Notes under the pieces: generated by a model
The model's input: the letters and a program-made list of their open reading frames with translations, nothing else
Told to the model about the DNA's origin: nothing
Databases searched by the model: none
Part shown: positions 10,573 through 20,574 of the stretch, one piece after another
How positions within the stretch are numbered: position 1 is the stretch's first letter
Layout: every line of letters begins with the position of its first letter
Program-made: the position numbers and the translations under genes
DNA from: Phytophthora colocasiae
Lineage: Eukaryota > Oomycota > Peronosporomycetes > Peronosporales > Peronosporaceae
DNA: 64,000 bases
Direction of reading: 5' to 3'
Assembly: GCA_018806915.1 (NCBI GenBank)
Contig: JAGKQI010000098.1
Location: forward strand, 2,542,001-2,606,000

Positions 10573-12138
10573 CTAGTTTCGGCGGCGCTTGCACGAGCTC
10601 GTCGACGTGGAAGGGGTCTCCGCGTCCGTTGCTGCGCTGTCGGCTTCACCGGCAACTTCATCCTCCGGGTCAGCCTCGTTGGCCGTCTCAGTGGCGGGGG
10701 TGGTGGCCTTCTTGGTGGTCGTCTTAGCGGTCAAGCCCTTCACGGTCGTGCCAATGTCACCGAAGCGGATGTTGCTGAAGGTTACCGCAGACTCAGCCTG
10801 CTCGGCAATCACCTCCTTGGGGACACCCGACGTCGTGGCGCACGTACCACGAGCCACACCAGGCTTCTTCGGGTCGGCGGTCACCGGGTAGCTCGAGTCC
10901 AGCCACAGGCACTGGGCAACGTTGTCCGTCCACAGACTCATCGTCAACACCATACCGCGCTTCATGGCAAGACCCATTTGAGCAAGTCCACCCTTAGCCT
11001 TGTGGTCGTCCTTGTCTCCGAAGAGCTTCTTGGCAGCGGAGCAGCTGGCGTCCGTGATAGAGTTCATGCCCTTAAGGGCAGAAAACGATGAAGACGCCAT
11101 CTCGTGGGTCTTGCCGTTCTGCACGTAGAATCGCTTGATGTCGGTCAACGTTCCTTCAGCCGTGTTATCGTCCGTGATGAACTGAGTCACCACCGTGATC
11201 TTCTTGGTCGTGTCAATGGTGAAGTCCGAGCCAGGGCCGAAGAACGTCTTGTTGCCCATACGGTACGGGTTGAAATCACAACCGTCCTTGTCACACACAC
11301 CGTTGTAGCGGTTCTTGTCGACACCGCAGTCCTTGGCATTCGAGCAACGCGAAGCACCACCGGGCTTGACCGTGCACGGGTGCGTCGTGTAGGCGTTACT
11401 GATGCTGTTGGCCTCCCAAATGTCCATCTCAGCGCAGCAAGCACCGTACTTGCCCGTACCAGCGTTGGGGTCCGACTTGCTCGGCTTCCAGTCGAGGACG
11501 TTAGCCTCGCCGTTGATGAACTTCAAGTCCATGGCGCACTGAGCGTCACAGTAGCCCGTACCGTACTTGGCACCAGCCTTGTTGCTGGGGAAACGCTTCA
11601 TTCCACCGTCAGTATCCATGTCCACGAAGTAAAGAGCGCCGTTTAGACCACAGTCGAGGGTCGAGGCGTCCACGTCGAAGGTGAACTCTTGGTTCAGCAG
11701 CTTGAAAGACTTGTACGCCTCATCGGACTCCATGAGGTACACACGAGAGCCCACATTGGTACTGTACTGGCCCTTGGTGACGAGCTTGAGACTCACACTG
11801 TTGGTCTCAGTGGTGACACCGTACGTTCCAGTGTAGTCGGCACCGTCAAGGGCACAGCTCGACGCACAGGTCTTGGGGTCCTTGCAGATGGTCGCGTCCC
11901 ACTTGTTGCCGGTGTAGCAGTTCGTCGACGTGCCCTCCTTGTACAGCCAGCGCCAGTTGGCGTCCAGCACGATAGACGTGTCTTCGTCAGTGCAACCACT
12001 CTTGGTGCAGGTCTGCGTCGTGAGGGGAGGGTGGGTCTCGGCGGTGTTGTCACCAACCAACTGAGCGTAGGTGTTCATGGCAGCAAGCGATGCCATGGCG
12101 GCGAGAGCCACGAGACGAAGCGAACTGGGGGTGTGCAT
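10573..12138 (-). CDS. GH7 cellobiohydrolase 3, secreted, 521 aa
   Basis: Third paralogue, convergent with gene 2 (269 bases between stops). The first ATG is at 12138 ([20 protein letters not shown]); the frame runs on to a TTG at 12147, which is ignored. Signal peptide to about NTYAQ. EMDIWE falls again at residues 237-242, so the three catalytic domains align almost without indels to that point. The tail is only about 50 residues, is acidic and Ala/Thr/Glu-rich ([17 protein letters not shown]) rather than pure Ser/Thr, and ends SCKRRRN. It has high GC at third positions. It was probably duplicated with inversion from the same ancestor as genes 1 and 2. Confidence 0.95.
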   Translation of the reverse strand: MHTPSSLRLVALAAMASLAAMNTYAQLVGDNTAETHPPLTTQTCTKSGCTDEDTSIVLDANWRWLYKEGTSTNCYTGNKWDATICKDPKTCASSCALDGADYTGTYGVTTETNSVSLKLVTKGQYSTNVGSRVYLMESDEAYKSFKLLNQEFTFDVDASTLDCGLNGALYFVDMDTDGGMKRFPSNKAGAKYGTGYCDAQCAMDLKFINGEANVLDWKPSKSDPNAGTGKYGACCAEMDIWEANSISNAYTTHPCTVKPGGASRCSNAKDCGVDKNRYNGVCDKDGCDFNPYRMGNKTFFGPGSDFTIDTTKKITVVTQFITDDNTAEGTLTDIKRFYVQNGKTHEMASSSFSALKGMNSITDASCSAAKKLFGDKDDHKAKGGLAQMGLAMKRGMVLTMSLWTDNVAQCLWLDSSYPVTADPKKPGVARGTCATTSGVPKEVIAEQAESAVTFSNIRFGDIGTTVKGLTAKTTTKKATTPATETANEADPEDEVAGEADSAATDAETPSTSTSSCKRRRN

Positions 12139-12165
12139 CTTGATCAAGAGACGTGCTTCAGCGGA

Positions 12166-12184
12166 GGCAAATTGAATTGTGAGT
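12166..12184 (-). promoter_or_regulatory. Oomycete Inr/FPR-type core promoter of GH7 gene 3
   Basis: On the minus strand ACTCACAATTCAATTTGCC, identical over 19 bases to the element before GH7 gene 2, 27 bases upstream of the ATG at 12138. Confidence 0.7.
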
Positions 12185-13233
12185 GGATGTCCAATGCAGC
12201 GCGTGGCTTCGGGACAACCGGAATGATCCTGGACTCTCTGAGAGCGGCTTCATGCATTGCGGGTGGCGCAAACTGCACGGACCAGCGGTGTAAAGGAGCT
12301 GTCCGTTACCGTAATCTACATTTCAGGCTTTTTGCTGTTTGAGTGAGTTGTTCCAGCTGCTTTGCGAGATCCGATAGATTGCTTGTGTATTGAGACCAGA
12401 CCAGGTCTGCCACGCTTCCAGCTGTGCAATTGGTGCGTTCTCGATGTGCTACAGCAAAACAAAACGCCATCTCCTTTACCACTTTGAAGTGAATTGTTGT
12501 TGTTGGGCCATCGACAATCACGGGATATGGCCTTCGAAGTCCTTGAACACAAGGAAGGTCTCTACAGGCTTGCTTGAATCGTTGTCGAGTTGGAGAATAG
12601 GTGGTTGGTTCTTCATGAGGTACCTATTACTAAAGCTCACAGCAAGGTTCTGCTTTATCTCCAGTGGCGGAAAATGAGCGCAGGACCAGTCTGTACATTT
12701 TAGAGTTACTAAGTTGGTAATAATCGCTTCTCCTGCAACGTGGTACCAAGCAAGTGAAATTCCTTGCCGTAAATTGCGGGGTACAAAGTTTTAATCTTGC
12801 GATGGGGTCTACAACGCGCGAGGAATGACACATCCAGTATGGCGACGCTATGCCGCCCACTAGTACATAATGCTAGCCACGACGATCTCTGGTGGGTGAA
12901 GTTTCACTGAAGACTATACGTACGTCTGTACGTGTCATGTATCCTGGACCAGGATTCCTGGTACGCAACACCTTGTTGTCAACAAGAAAAACTATTATCT
13001 GAAAGGCGAACGCCTCATGATGCACTGCCAAATGGGGCCATGTGCCTCCTCAGTGAGGCTCACTGTGCACTGCACAACCCAAGCCTATCCCAGCATTCTT
13101 CTTGTCCCGCCTTCTCCTACATGCACTCTCTGAGTGTCTCGGCTACATTGTAGAAGGTTCACCTCCCTCCCGCTGTTAACGGAGAGAAACTCCGGATCCC
13201 AGTTAAGATGGTGATGATCACCGTGATCGCCTG
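12185..13233. other. Intergenic region without recognised gene
   Basis: Upstream region of GH7 gene 3 and left flank of the next transposon. Short frames on both strands have no recognisable motif. No RNA gene or repeat is evident. Confidence 0.5.
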
Positions 13234-13242
13234 CGCTAACAT

Positions 13243-13400
13243 GGGAAAATCTATGGAGCTCGAGGTTACGGAGCTCGAGCTACCAATAAATCGTATGTGT
13301 CGACCAAAAAAAAAATAGTCAACACAAAATTTTATTTTATCGCAAAATGAATTAACTCCGACAGTAATTGTCAAAGAGTTAATTGGATATTTAATTTGGC
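13243..13400 (+). repeat. Left terminal inverted repeat of the 2,487-bp element
   Basis: Matches the reverse complement of 15574-15729 with few mismatches and indels, mainly in the A-run at 13305-13315. Confidence 0.85.
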
Positions 13401-13531
13401 GACCAGAGGAAGCTTATCCGTCAATGTTGTGCTACTTTTCAATATTCGGTTATGAAACCCACGTGGCCTGTAAAACTAGTCCCGAAACCTACATTTGCCT
13501 TTGCTCTTTTTAAGTTCATTCATTCTTTGAT

Positions 13532-14210
13532 TATGGATTCAACACCAACAGCGGCACCACTGCAGCAACAACCTCGAGCTATCTCATTCCGCCACCTCCG
13601 GAACAAGTCTTTGCGTCTTATGACTGCCCTACACGCATGGAGTAGGCGACAATGTATTGACGTGACAAGGGTCATAACAAGAAGAACAAGGCAAATGAGT
13701 GTGACTACTACTTCAGATACAGCTGCAACTTCAGCCGTTACCACCACTAGTTTGCCAGTTGCTAAGCGAGCCCAATCCGCGCTCGTACAATTACGACGAA
13801 TCCGAAGAAGCCAAAAAAGAAACGAAGTTCGTTGGTTGATCATGACGCGCTTCACGCGCTCAAAGAATTTCAGCTGGTCAACATAAGGAAATTGAGATGA
13901 AAAACCTTTCAATTCAAAGAGAAGAACTGGTACTAAAGCAGAAGCGGTCCGATAAAGACGAGAAGGAATCTAAAGCTCCGCATTTGCAGAGTCTGCGAAT
14001 GTGATGAAGCTGCAGGAGGAAGCGGAGCACCGGAGGATACTGCGGATAATTATGCTGTTTCGTGAACGGAATAAACTGAAAGCTGAGGGTGTGTCACAGG
14101 AGGACATTGATATTGCGATGCCTCTTCCTCAACTGGATATAATCAACACCCTAGCTCCGTCAGATACGCCAGAAGCAGGTTTCGACGCTCTTCACCACCG
14201 GCATCCCTAG
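13532..14210 (+). pseudogene. Decayed accessory protein gene of the 2,487-bp element
   Basis: An ATG at 13532 opens a frame to 13886 (MDSTPTAAPLQQQPRAISF...), but a neighbouring frame carries the more protein-like text (PPEQVFASYDCPTRM, then RDKGHNKKNKANECDYYFRY) with in-frame stops. A third piece at 14001-14210 (EEAEHRRILRIIMLFRERNK) resembles the charged helical end of transposon accessory proteins. I read this as the second, DNA-binding gene of the transposon, broken by stops and frameshifts. The family (Myb-like or FAR1-like) cannot be settled by eye. Confidence 0.45.
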
Positions 14211-14279
14211 GCAGTGGCATATTCAGCTCATCATTTTCGTCTAGGTCATTAGAGCGACCATGTCGCCTAATGTCCTCTT

Positions 14280-15398
14280 TCAATCTGCAGGAATCGGCTC
14301 AGCAATCAGCAAATTATGTACTATGCAGGCAGCAGTTACGTAGCGAATAACCTTGCGCATATCCCGACGTTTAGTTAACTTCGTGCGGATCCCATTCAAG
14401 TATTGAAATATTGTTTTTAGCAAGCCAATGCAGTGTTCCGACACAATCCGAATCTTTGCCAATTTACCATTGAAGTTTGTGTGGTTTTGGTCCATTGTAC
14501 ACCCCACAAGTTTTTTAAATATGGGAACCATTACTGACGAAGCCTGAAAAGCTGAGTCTCCAAGTAAGTATTCTCTATGACTGAAGAATGTGTTCTGCTG
14601 TAGGATAGCTGGGCTATTCTTCCAAACGCGATTATCGTGAACTGACCCCGGCCATCCAATTACAATTTGGCGGACTCGAGCAACATCATCACAAGTAATA
14701 AGAGTATTAACAGCGTAGTAGCCCTTTCGAGAGTAGTAAGCTTCTCCATTTTTCTGAGGTTTAAATGCAAGAGGGAGAAGTGTACCATCCACCAGGCCGA
14801 TGCAATTTATCAAGCTGTACTTATCACATATGCGCCGGGAAATCTCGATACGCTCCGCCGTGCTCGGCCACGCGAGAGTGCTCGATTCCAGCGCTAAAAT
14901 TGCTCCAGAAGCTCGATACAAGTAGTTTCCAACAGTCCCCTTACCCAAACCTAATAACTGTGCCTGCTTTGACCATGTGGCATCACTGCCGAAGCTTCTC
15001 AAACACTTCAATAGAACCAACATGTGTAATTCAGCGCCACCACGGAACGGGCAGTACCCGTTAGATGTCAAGGCTGGATGAGTCCGAACAAGTTGCACAA
15101 GACGGAAGAAGGTCTCCCGGTCCATTCGAAAGTGTTCCAAGAACTCAGTATCGGTCAAGTATACGTCGTCGTATAGTAGCTTCTTCCATCGGTCCCCACG
15201 CCGGCGATATAATGATGGTCGATCAAAGTACCGAAATGCTAGCACACTCCTGTAGGCTGCTACGTGCAGCTCATCCAAATCGTCTTCGGTAGTGTCTTCC
15301 TCATCAACAAAAAAACGCAAAGCTGCTGCTTCCGTTCTCACAGGTATGGCAGCCTCCAATGTCCGTAGAGCTTTTTGACGCGAGCTTAGGCGAGGCAT
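14280..15398 (-). CDS. DDE_Tnp_4 superfamily transposase, 372 aa, intact frame
   Basis: Harbinger-like nuclease. The first ATG is at 15398 (MPRLSSRQKALRTLE); the open frame beyond it starts at a TTG inside the element flank. Residues 80-165 look like the helix-turn-helix N-terminal part (FRMDRETFFRLVQLVRTHPAL ... GLGKGTVGNYLYRASGAI). Catalytic signatures are GLVDGTLLPL (D204), GWPGSVHDNRVW (D255), LLGDSAFQ (D281 region) and SEHCIGLLK (E321), the order expected for DDE_Tnp_4. The frame is uninterrupted, so the element may be recently active. The stop at 14280 lies inside the element, 1.04 kb from its left end. The protein should bind the long inverted repeats and cut and rejoin DNA in the nucleus. 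Confidence 0.88.
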   Translation of the reverse strand: MPRLSSRQKALRTLEAAIPVRTEAAALRFFVDEEDTTEDDLDELHVAAYRSVLAFRYFDRPSLYRRRGDRWKKLLYDDVYLTDTEFLEHFRMDRETFFRLVQLVRTHPALTSNGYCPFRGGAELHMLVLLKCLRSFGSDATWSKQAQLLGLGKGTVGNYLYRASGAILALESSTLAWPSTAERIEISRRICDKYSLINCIGLVDGTLLPLAFKPQKNGEAYYSRKGYYAVNTLITCDDVARVRQIVIGWPGSVHDNRVWKNSPAILQQNTFFSHREYLLGDSAFQASSVMVPIFKKLVGCTMDQNHTNFNGKLAKIRIVSEHCIGLLKTIFQYLNGIRTKLTKRRDMRKVIRYVTAACIVHNLLIAEPIPAD

Positions 15399-15573
15399 GG
15401 CGCAGGAATTTAAGTGGCGTGGGAACGAAATTTTCGACTTGTTGCTGTGCAAGCTGCAGGGGGTGTTCAATGCTCTCGGACACTCAGTGGCTAAAATCTA
15501 TTTCGTGGCGCGTCGCGCGGGAAAAAAAAGTTGCTCTAGCTGCGAGCATTGACAACTCCTAATATACACCAGA

Positions 15574-15729
15574 GCCAAATTAAATATCCAATTAACTCTT
15601 CGACAATTACTGTTGGAGTTAATTCATTTGCGATAAAATAAAATTTTGTGTTGACTATTTTATTTTGGTCGACACATATGATTTTTTGGTACCTCGAGCT
15701 CCGTAACCTCGAGCTCCATAGATTTTCCC
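15574..15729 (-). repeat. Right terminal inverted repeat of the 2,487-bp element
   Basis: Partner of 13243-13400. Contains two near copies of CTCGAGCTCC and ends GATTTTCCC. Confidence 0.85.
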
Positions 15730-15927
15730 CGCTAACATGGGCATTTTCGCTGTGTTGGCTCGGCCGACTTGGCTGAAATGAGTGTGTTGAGATCATGGGG
15801 GTACTGTAACGGAACTCGCTACAGTTCATTATCTGTTTGAAAAAACCTTGTTGTCGGGGCCGACAACAAGTTCTTCGTTTTCACAAAAGTTGTCGCGGCC
15901 CGATCCAAAAGATACTTGAGAAAGTTA

Positions 15928-16899
15928 CTACCTCCGTGCGGAAAATAATGAGCATTTCCAATTGTATTACATCCTGTTCAGAATCTATACCTTGCAAATC
16001 TGATCATATTTTGAATTTCGAATCTCCCGCCCAATCTTCCCGCTGGACCTCCCCCCATCACTTTCAAACCGGAGCGGCGATGAGCAGATCGGGGGCGTCT
16101 GACGAAGAGCGCCAAGCAGTGTGGGAGATGCTGCTTCTTCACAGCAACGGAGGGGTGCTCAGGCACGGCGATATCGGGCGGAGAGCTGCCTACTTTGATC
16201 TAAACCGCTGCGCTGTTTCTCGCATTTGGGAGCAGGGTATCCGGTCAATGGGAGACCGGGTAGGAGCGGTAGTCAAGTCAAGAAAACACTCCCGAGGGCA
16301 AAGACGAAGAACCGCGTGGAGTTGTGCAAGTGCCTCGCCGAAGTGCCTGTAAATGACCGTGAGCACCAGCGTGCTATACATCAGGGCTCTGGCGTGAGCT
16401 CATATCTCGTGCAACAACTCGTGAAGGAGGGCTTCCTACGCCGTGCGCTAAGACAAACTCGTCCACTGCTCACCCCTTTGCATCGCCTCAAGAGGCCCCA
16501 GTTCTGCATGAACCCCTCAGCTTGATGGAACCTACAAGTTCGACGCAATGCACGACGTGGTCCACATCGACGAAAAGTGGTTTTACGTAAAGAAGGTTGG
16601 GCAGCGCTTGCCATAGCACAGCAGGCGGCTATGGCACTCTCCTTTTCTGTATTGACAACTCCTGTTGATGTTCCAGACGCATTAACTGCTCGTGAGACGT
16701 CAACGACGTCTGAGTTTGATCCGTTTTACTACTAGAAGTACTTCTAATGTGGCGGAGCACGTACGCTCACAAATTGGTTTTGTCAGCAGCTCAACACAAA
16801 CGCATAGCTCCTCTGCAAATCTAATAACTCCCCAAAGAAACGAGGCGGAGCGCTGCGCAATTTTTTTTAAAATGCTCATTATTTTCCGCACAGAGGTAG
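15928..16899 (+). mobile_element. Deleted Tc1/mariner element, 972 bp
   Basis: Terminal inverted repeats of about 30 bp (CTACCTCCGTGCGGAAAATA at the left; its complement with one mismatch at the right). Both ends are flanked by TA (15926-15927 and 16900-16901), the mariner target duplication. The interior keeps the N-terminal and first-aspartate parts of a transposase only, so it is non-autonomous. Confidence 0.85.
16080..16616 (+). pseudogene. Truncated mariner transposase
   Basis: The ATG at 16080 begins MSRSGASDEERQAVWEML, a mariner helix-turn-helix region with VSRIWEQG about 50 residues on. After frameshifts near 16330-16520 the text VHIDEKWFYVKKVGQRLP appears (around 16560-16613), the first catalytic Asp motif of this oomycete mariner group, followed by a stop. 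The second and third catalytic residues are absent, so the product is inactive. Confidence 0.75.
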
Positions 16900-16901
16900 T
16901 A

Positions 16902-17230
16902 GATCAGACTTGAAGACTGATCCCACCCCGAAAGAACAGTTGTTTATGCTGAAGCACTCTCCATTCCGAAATGGATGGCGTTCACCGCAGGAAAGGTTTA
17001 TCTGTTTGCATCGCCTCGAGAGTACGCACGACTCGCGCGGCATGCAACAGCGTACATGTATGTACATGTTGAAGCTACAAGTTGATGGCAGTCAGTGATC
17101 TACTGCCAGTGAAGATCCGATGACTCAGCCCCTGCTAAGCGAGGTTCAATGAATTCCAGTAATTGAAAGCGAGATATCCTATGCATGTTATTACAGTGAA
17201 AGCTAAAAAAAAGTTCAATGACATGTTGAC
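16902..17230. other. Intergenic, nadA 3' flank
   Basis: No gene, RNA or repeat recognised. Confidence 0.5.
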
Positions 17231-18862
17231 TTAAGCGTACTTTGCGTCAGGGCAACCCACGCCCGGTGTCCGAGTCTGAATATCCCTCACCAGCTCGTCC
17301 GAGAACTTTTGTCCATCCATGAAGGACTTCATGTGTAGAATGGGCTGCACACCGACATCCGTGACAGTCTTACCCTGAATCAGTTCGCTGTACTTCTGTG
17401 GGTAGAAGTTAGCGAGGGGGTCAGAGCCGTTGGCGTTCGCAGACACACCTTCCACGACACGGAACAAAGCATCAATGTCATTCATCTTCATGAACGGGCA
17501 CGTAGCGCAGCCACCCGCAGTCGAGCATCCCTCGCCTCCAGCAACGCCTGGCACCAGCTCTTCTCCTTCGGTCGCAACTGCATCTGCCGACACGGGGAAG
17601 ATGATTTCCACCTCAGGCTTAACACCTCCCTCCTGTGAGTTCAAGGTCTCCTGCACGCCACGCACAATAGCCGTGATCATACCAGCCTCCGTGCCAAGCA
17701 CAAAGCTCAGCTTCTCTCCAGTCTGGTTTTTGACTGCCTCGGCCGTCTTGGCCTTGATGAAGTTCAAAATATTCGAGGTCGATCCCACAACGCCGCGGCC
17801 TTCATTCTGCGCCTCCATCGCCAGAGTAAACATCTCTCCTGGTACTTCAAAGTGTGCCGTGTGATATGCGTGACTGTATTCGTCGCGCACGCGCTGGGTC
17901 ACCTTGTCTCCGAACATGTGGTGCACCACGCAGTTTCCCTCTTTGAAGTAGTCGAAGCGCTCGAGCAGCTCAGCGATGGTTTTCTGGTTGTGAGCAGGGT
18001 GGATCCGACGGATCTTCTCGTCTGGGAGCTGCGCAATGTGCTCGAACATTTGCTGCAGATTCTCGCCCATGTACGTGTCGGGACCGTACCAAACATTGAT
18101 GTCAGGCACCTGCGAGAACGCCTGCAGAACAGTCTGCACCACGTTCGACGAGGTGCAAGTGATGGTTGGTACTAGATCATGCGCAAATGCCTTACTGCGC
18201 AGCGACGTGTTGATGTACACGATGTGCAAGCTGTTGGGCGTCTTCGAGGCCTTCTGTAAGTAAGCAAGGTAGGCCTGCTTCTCGGCCGACTCAGCCAGAC
18301 TGCAGCCGATCTTCTGCTCTGCAAGTCGGTACACCGGGATGTGCTCAAAGCCATTGGAGTCCAGATTGGCACGCACACTTTCCGACATGAAGTCCACGCC
18401 CAACACGGCCACAGACTGGATGCCCTTCTTCGCCATCTTGGCTGCGGCCTCGCCCATGGCCAGAGAGTCGGCAATGAACGTGTGCGGCCACGAGAGGGAT
18501 GACAGGATGCCCTGCAGCTCCGGGTCCATGTAGAAATGCGCGACAATACCCATCTTCTTCTCATGCAGCAGCGCATCCAGTTCCTTCACCACTTGCATGT
18601 CCGGCTGGAGGTAGTTCGCCTGAGCTTCTGCAAAGGATCCTTGGGCCGAGACGCCATCAGCAGACACCTACACAATAATCTCTATTAGATCAATAGTAAA
18701 TACATTCAAGCAGATCAGGAAGGGAAATCGTACCAGAATGGAGGGGAACGGACGGTCCCAAGACGCAGAGAGCGACGCCGGCGCTGCGACTGTAGAGCGC
18801 GCGCGTACGAGACTCGCAGCAGGCGAGCGCAGACGACGGGAGAACTGGATAGCGGCGCGCAT
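17231..18862 (-). CDS. nadA: Quinolinate synthase (NadA), plant-type, with presequence, 521 aa
   Basis: [4Fe-4S] enzyme that condenses iminoaspartate with dihydroxyacetone phosphate to quinolinate in de novo NAD synthesis. Two exons on minus: 18862-18734 and 18667-17231; intron 18668-18733 (66 bases, GTACGA ... GTAG, phase 0). Exon 1 gives 43 residues rich in Arg, Ser and Ala with no acidic residue until near its end (MRAAIQFSRRLRSPAASLVR), a mitochondrial-type presequence. Probable cluster cysteines are C165 (IGCSLAES), C289 (GNCVVHHMF) and C433 (GGCATCPFMKMN). The MDPELQGIL and GGCATCPFMKMN motifs resemble plant quinolinate synthases; the plant SufE-like domain is missing. The length is well over bacterial NadA (about 350). 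No aspartate oxidase gene is seen nearby. Confidence 0.92.
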
Positions 18863-19311
18863 GGCTACTTGGCAGAGTGAAGGAGCAGAGTGATGGTCTG
18901 CGCGCGCGGGGAAATCCGGGAATGAGGTGGCGCCCAGTGTTGGCGCACGCGAGGGGAGAGAATTCCACTGACGTGGCGAGCCATCACAACCACCAGAATG
19001 GGGTAGGGTTCCCATACAAACACGAAATGTAAACAGCCGATCGCGTTACCCGACGAACGAAGGCCAAAACAGATGGTAGCCCCCATCCCGACGCCAGCAA
19101 GACTTGCTGCTGCAACTTGCAAGTGGGTGAAGTAGGCTCTCTGACGCTCCATTGCTGGCAAGGAAGTAGTAAATCACACCACTTGCGAATGCTGAATCAA
19201 GACTCGTAGATCAGTTTCAAGGGTACTTCAGGGGCGAACATCTCATCGTTGGCGAAACAGGTTCTAGGACTATATCGGACATTTATGGTGAGGGAAACCA
19301 TACCTCCTTTT
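18863..19311. other. nadA 5' region and left flank of the LTR element
   Basis: Two TCACTCT motifs on minus (18880-18874 and 18893-18887) lie 12-31 bases before the nadA ATG and match the TCAYTYY initiator core of oomycetes, so transcription may start here. No other gene is seen. Confidence 0.4.
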
Positions 19312-19316
19312 CCAGG

Positions 19317-19817
19317 TGTCACGCACCTCCCTTGTCGGGGTCGGTACCTGTGGCTGTTAATGCGAGTACAGTCCTGAGTGGGGTCTAGAGTTCGGGTGAG
19401 TAGATAGAGTGTTAGTCCTTGAGTAAATGTAATCCACGTAAATTCTTGTTCTTCTTCACTTGACTAGGGAAATTCGTAACTAACTTGAAAGAAATGAAGA
19501 GCGCAGCATAGTACCACGCCCTTATAGGTGACACCTCACCTTTCGCACTCACCGGGCACCGTCGACGTGCCATCCGTCCTTGCAGTCTCCGCTTCACCAG
19601 GGACTCGGCCTCATTCACCATCTGCTACCTCTCACCTTGGACCTCCACGTCGCCGCCTAGCGCCATCATTGCAGGAAGGCGTCCCACCAAAGGTAGCGTA
19701 CCACTGGAACGGTACCCGGACGGAGTCACCCAGACGCCGAGGCCGCTTGGGTCCTTCCGGCACACGACCGAGGTCCAACGGCGCTGGAATGACCCTCTCA
19801 ATCCCGGATACGGGACA
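19317..19817 (-). repeat. 3' LTR of the gag-only element
   Basis: Direct repeat of 24378-24878; ends TG...CA on the minus strand. Confidence 0.93.
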
Positions 19818-19825
19818 TTCCCCCC
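19818..19825 (-). other. Polypurine tract
   Basis: Minus strand GGGGGGAA directly before the 3' LTR. It primes plus-strand DNA synthesis in LTR elements and fixes the element's orientation. Confidence 0.7.
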
Positions 19826-20289
19826 GACTAGAAGTCCACCGTCCTCGGTGGACGCCGCGTTGGACCTCGTCGGCCATCTCTCTTAAGCGTTCCGCCATTC
19901 CAAGATTCGAATTCAAGGGGTCTCCGTCAGGTTCCTCGTCTGATGAGGAGGGAGCATCAACTTCTTCTCTCGCTTGCACCTTCACTCGAGCACGAACAAT
20001 TGGTTTCTTCACGCGCAATAGGATGTCTTCTTTTGCCTGGTAGCGTTTCGAAGCGTTCCGTTGCACGCTGTCCAAGGCCTTCTCGATGCTCCGTTTCCAC
20101 TAAGCGTTCCATCGATACCGTTCCGTAACACGTATTTCCCAAAAGTATAAACACGGTCCCCAACCGTGCGCGTTGTAAATGTAAATCAAATCCAAAGTTC
20201 TCCACCGAGAACAACCGTTCCTTTCATCACTCCCTCTCACGTCTTGACTCCACTTTTCTTTTCCACAGGGCAAGACTCACCACGCTCTC

Positions 20290-20574
20290 CTAGAAGAGCA
20301 TGCTGTCTTCGTCAACAGCGACGTTAGCCTCTGCTAATCGAGCACTGCGACGAAGTTCGGGGAGTCCCTTTTCCTTGCGTCGAGCGTTGTCGAACGCTTT
20401 AATCAGAACGTCGTAGTTCGAAAGAAGCATTCCGGCAGGTCTCCACGCGATTTCGTAGGTGGCCAGCCGCGCTAAATACTGGGTGACCCCCTTCTCCTTC
20501 CTTCTCCTCGTCAATAGGCGATTCGGTTCCATCTTCCAGGGCGTCCAATTCTTCAGTTGTGAAGAGCCTAGCAC
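20290..20574 (-). pseudogene. C-terminal fragment, possibly chromodomain-like
   Basis: The frame reads KGVTQYLARLATYEIAWRPA, then LLSNYDVLIKAFDNARRK. The pattern of Tyr-Leu, Trp-x-Pro-Ala and a closing helix resembles a degenerate chromodomain, as found at the end of some Gypsy integrases. It overlaps the acidic frame in another phase, so a frameshift probably joins them. The stop at 20290 is followed by untranslated sequence and the polypurine tract. Confidence 0.35.

Larger units (their letters stand above)
13243..15729 (-). mobile_element. DDE_Tnp_4 (Harbinger-like) DNA transposon, 2,487 bp, with TIRs and 9-bp TSD
   Basis: Inverted repeats of about 157 bp (13243-13400 and 15574-15729) have tips GGGAAAATC ... 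GATTTTCCC and inner palindromic stretches with GAGCTC motifs. Both flanks carry CGCTAACAT (13234-13242 and 15730-15738), read as a 9-bp target duplication. The element encodes an intact transposase on minus and remnants of a second gene on plus, a divergent layout typical of Harbinger elements. The 9-bp duplication is not typical of Harbinger (3 bp, TWA). Confidence 0.85.

Noticed and set aside
10534..11646. Long plus-strand frames opposite GH7 gene 3
   Set aside because: They are antisense shadows of a GC-rich coding sequence; the minus frame has signal peptide, catalytic motif and promoter.
18863..19161. Extension of the nadA presequence frame upstream to 19015
   Set aside because: The ATG at 18862 gives a compact Arg-rich presequence and lies just downstream of initiator-like motifs; the upstream text has no transit-like character.
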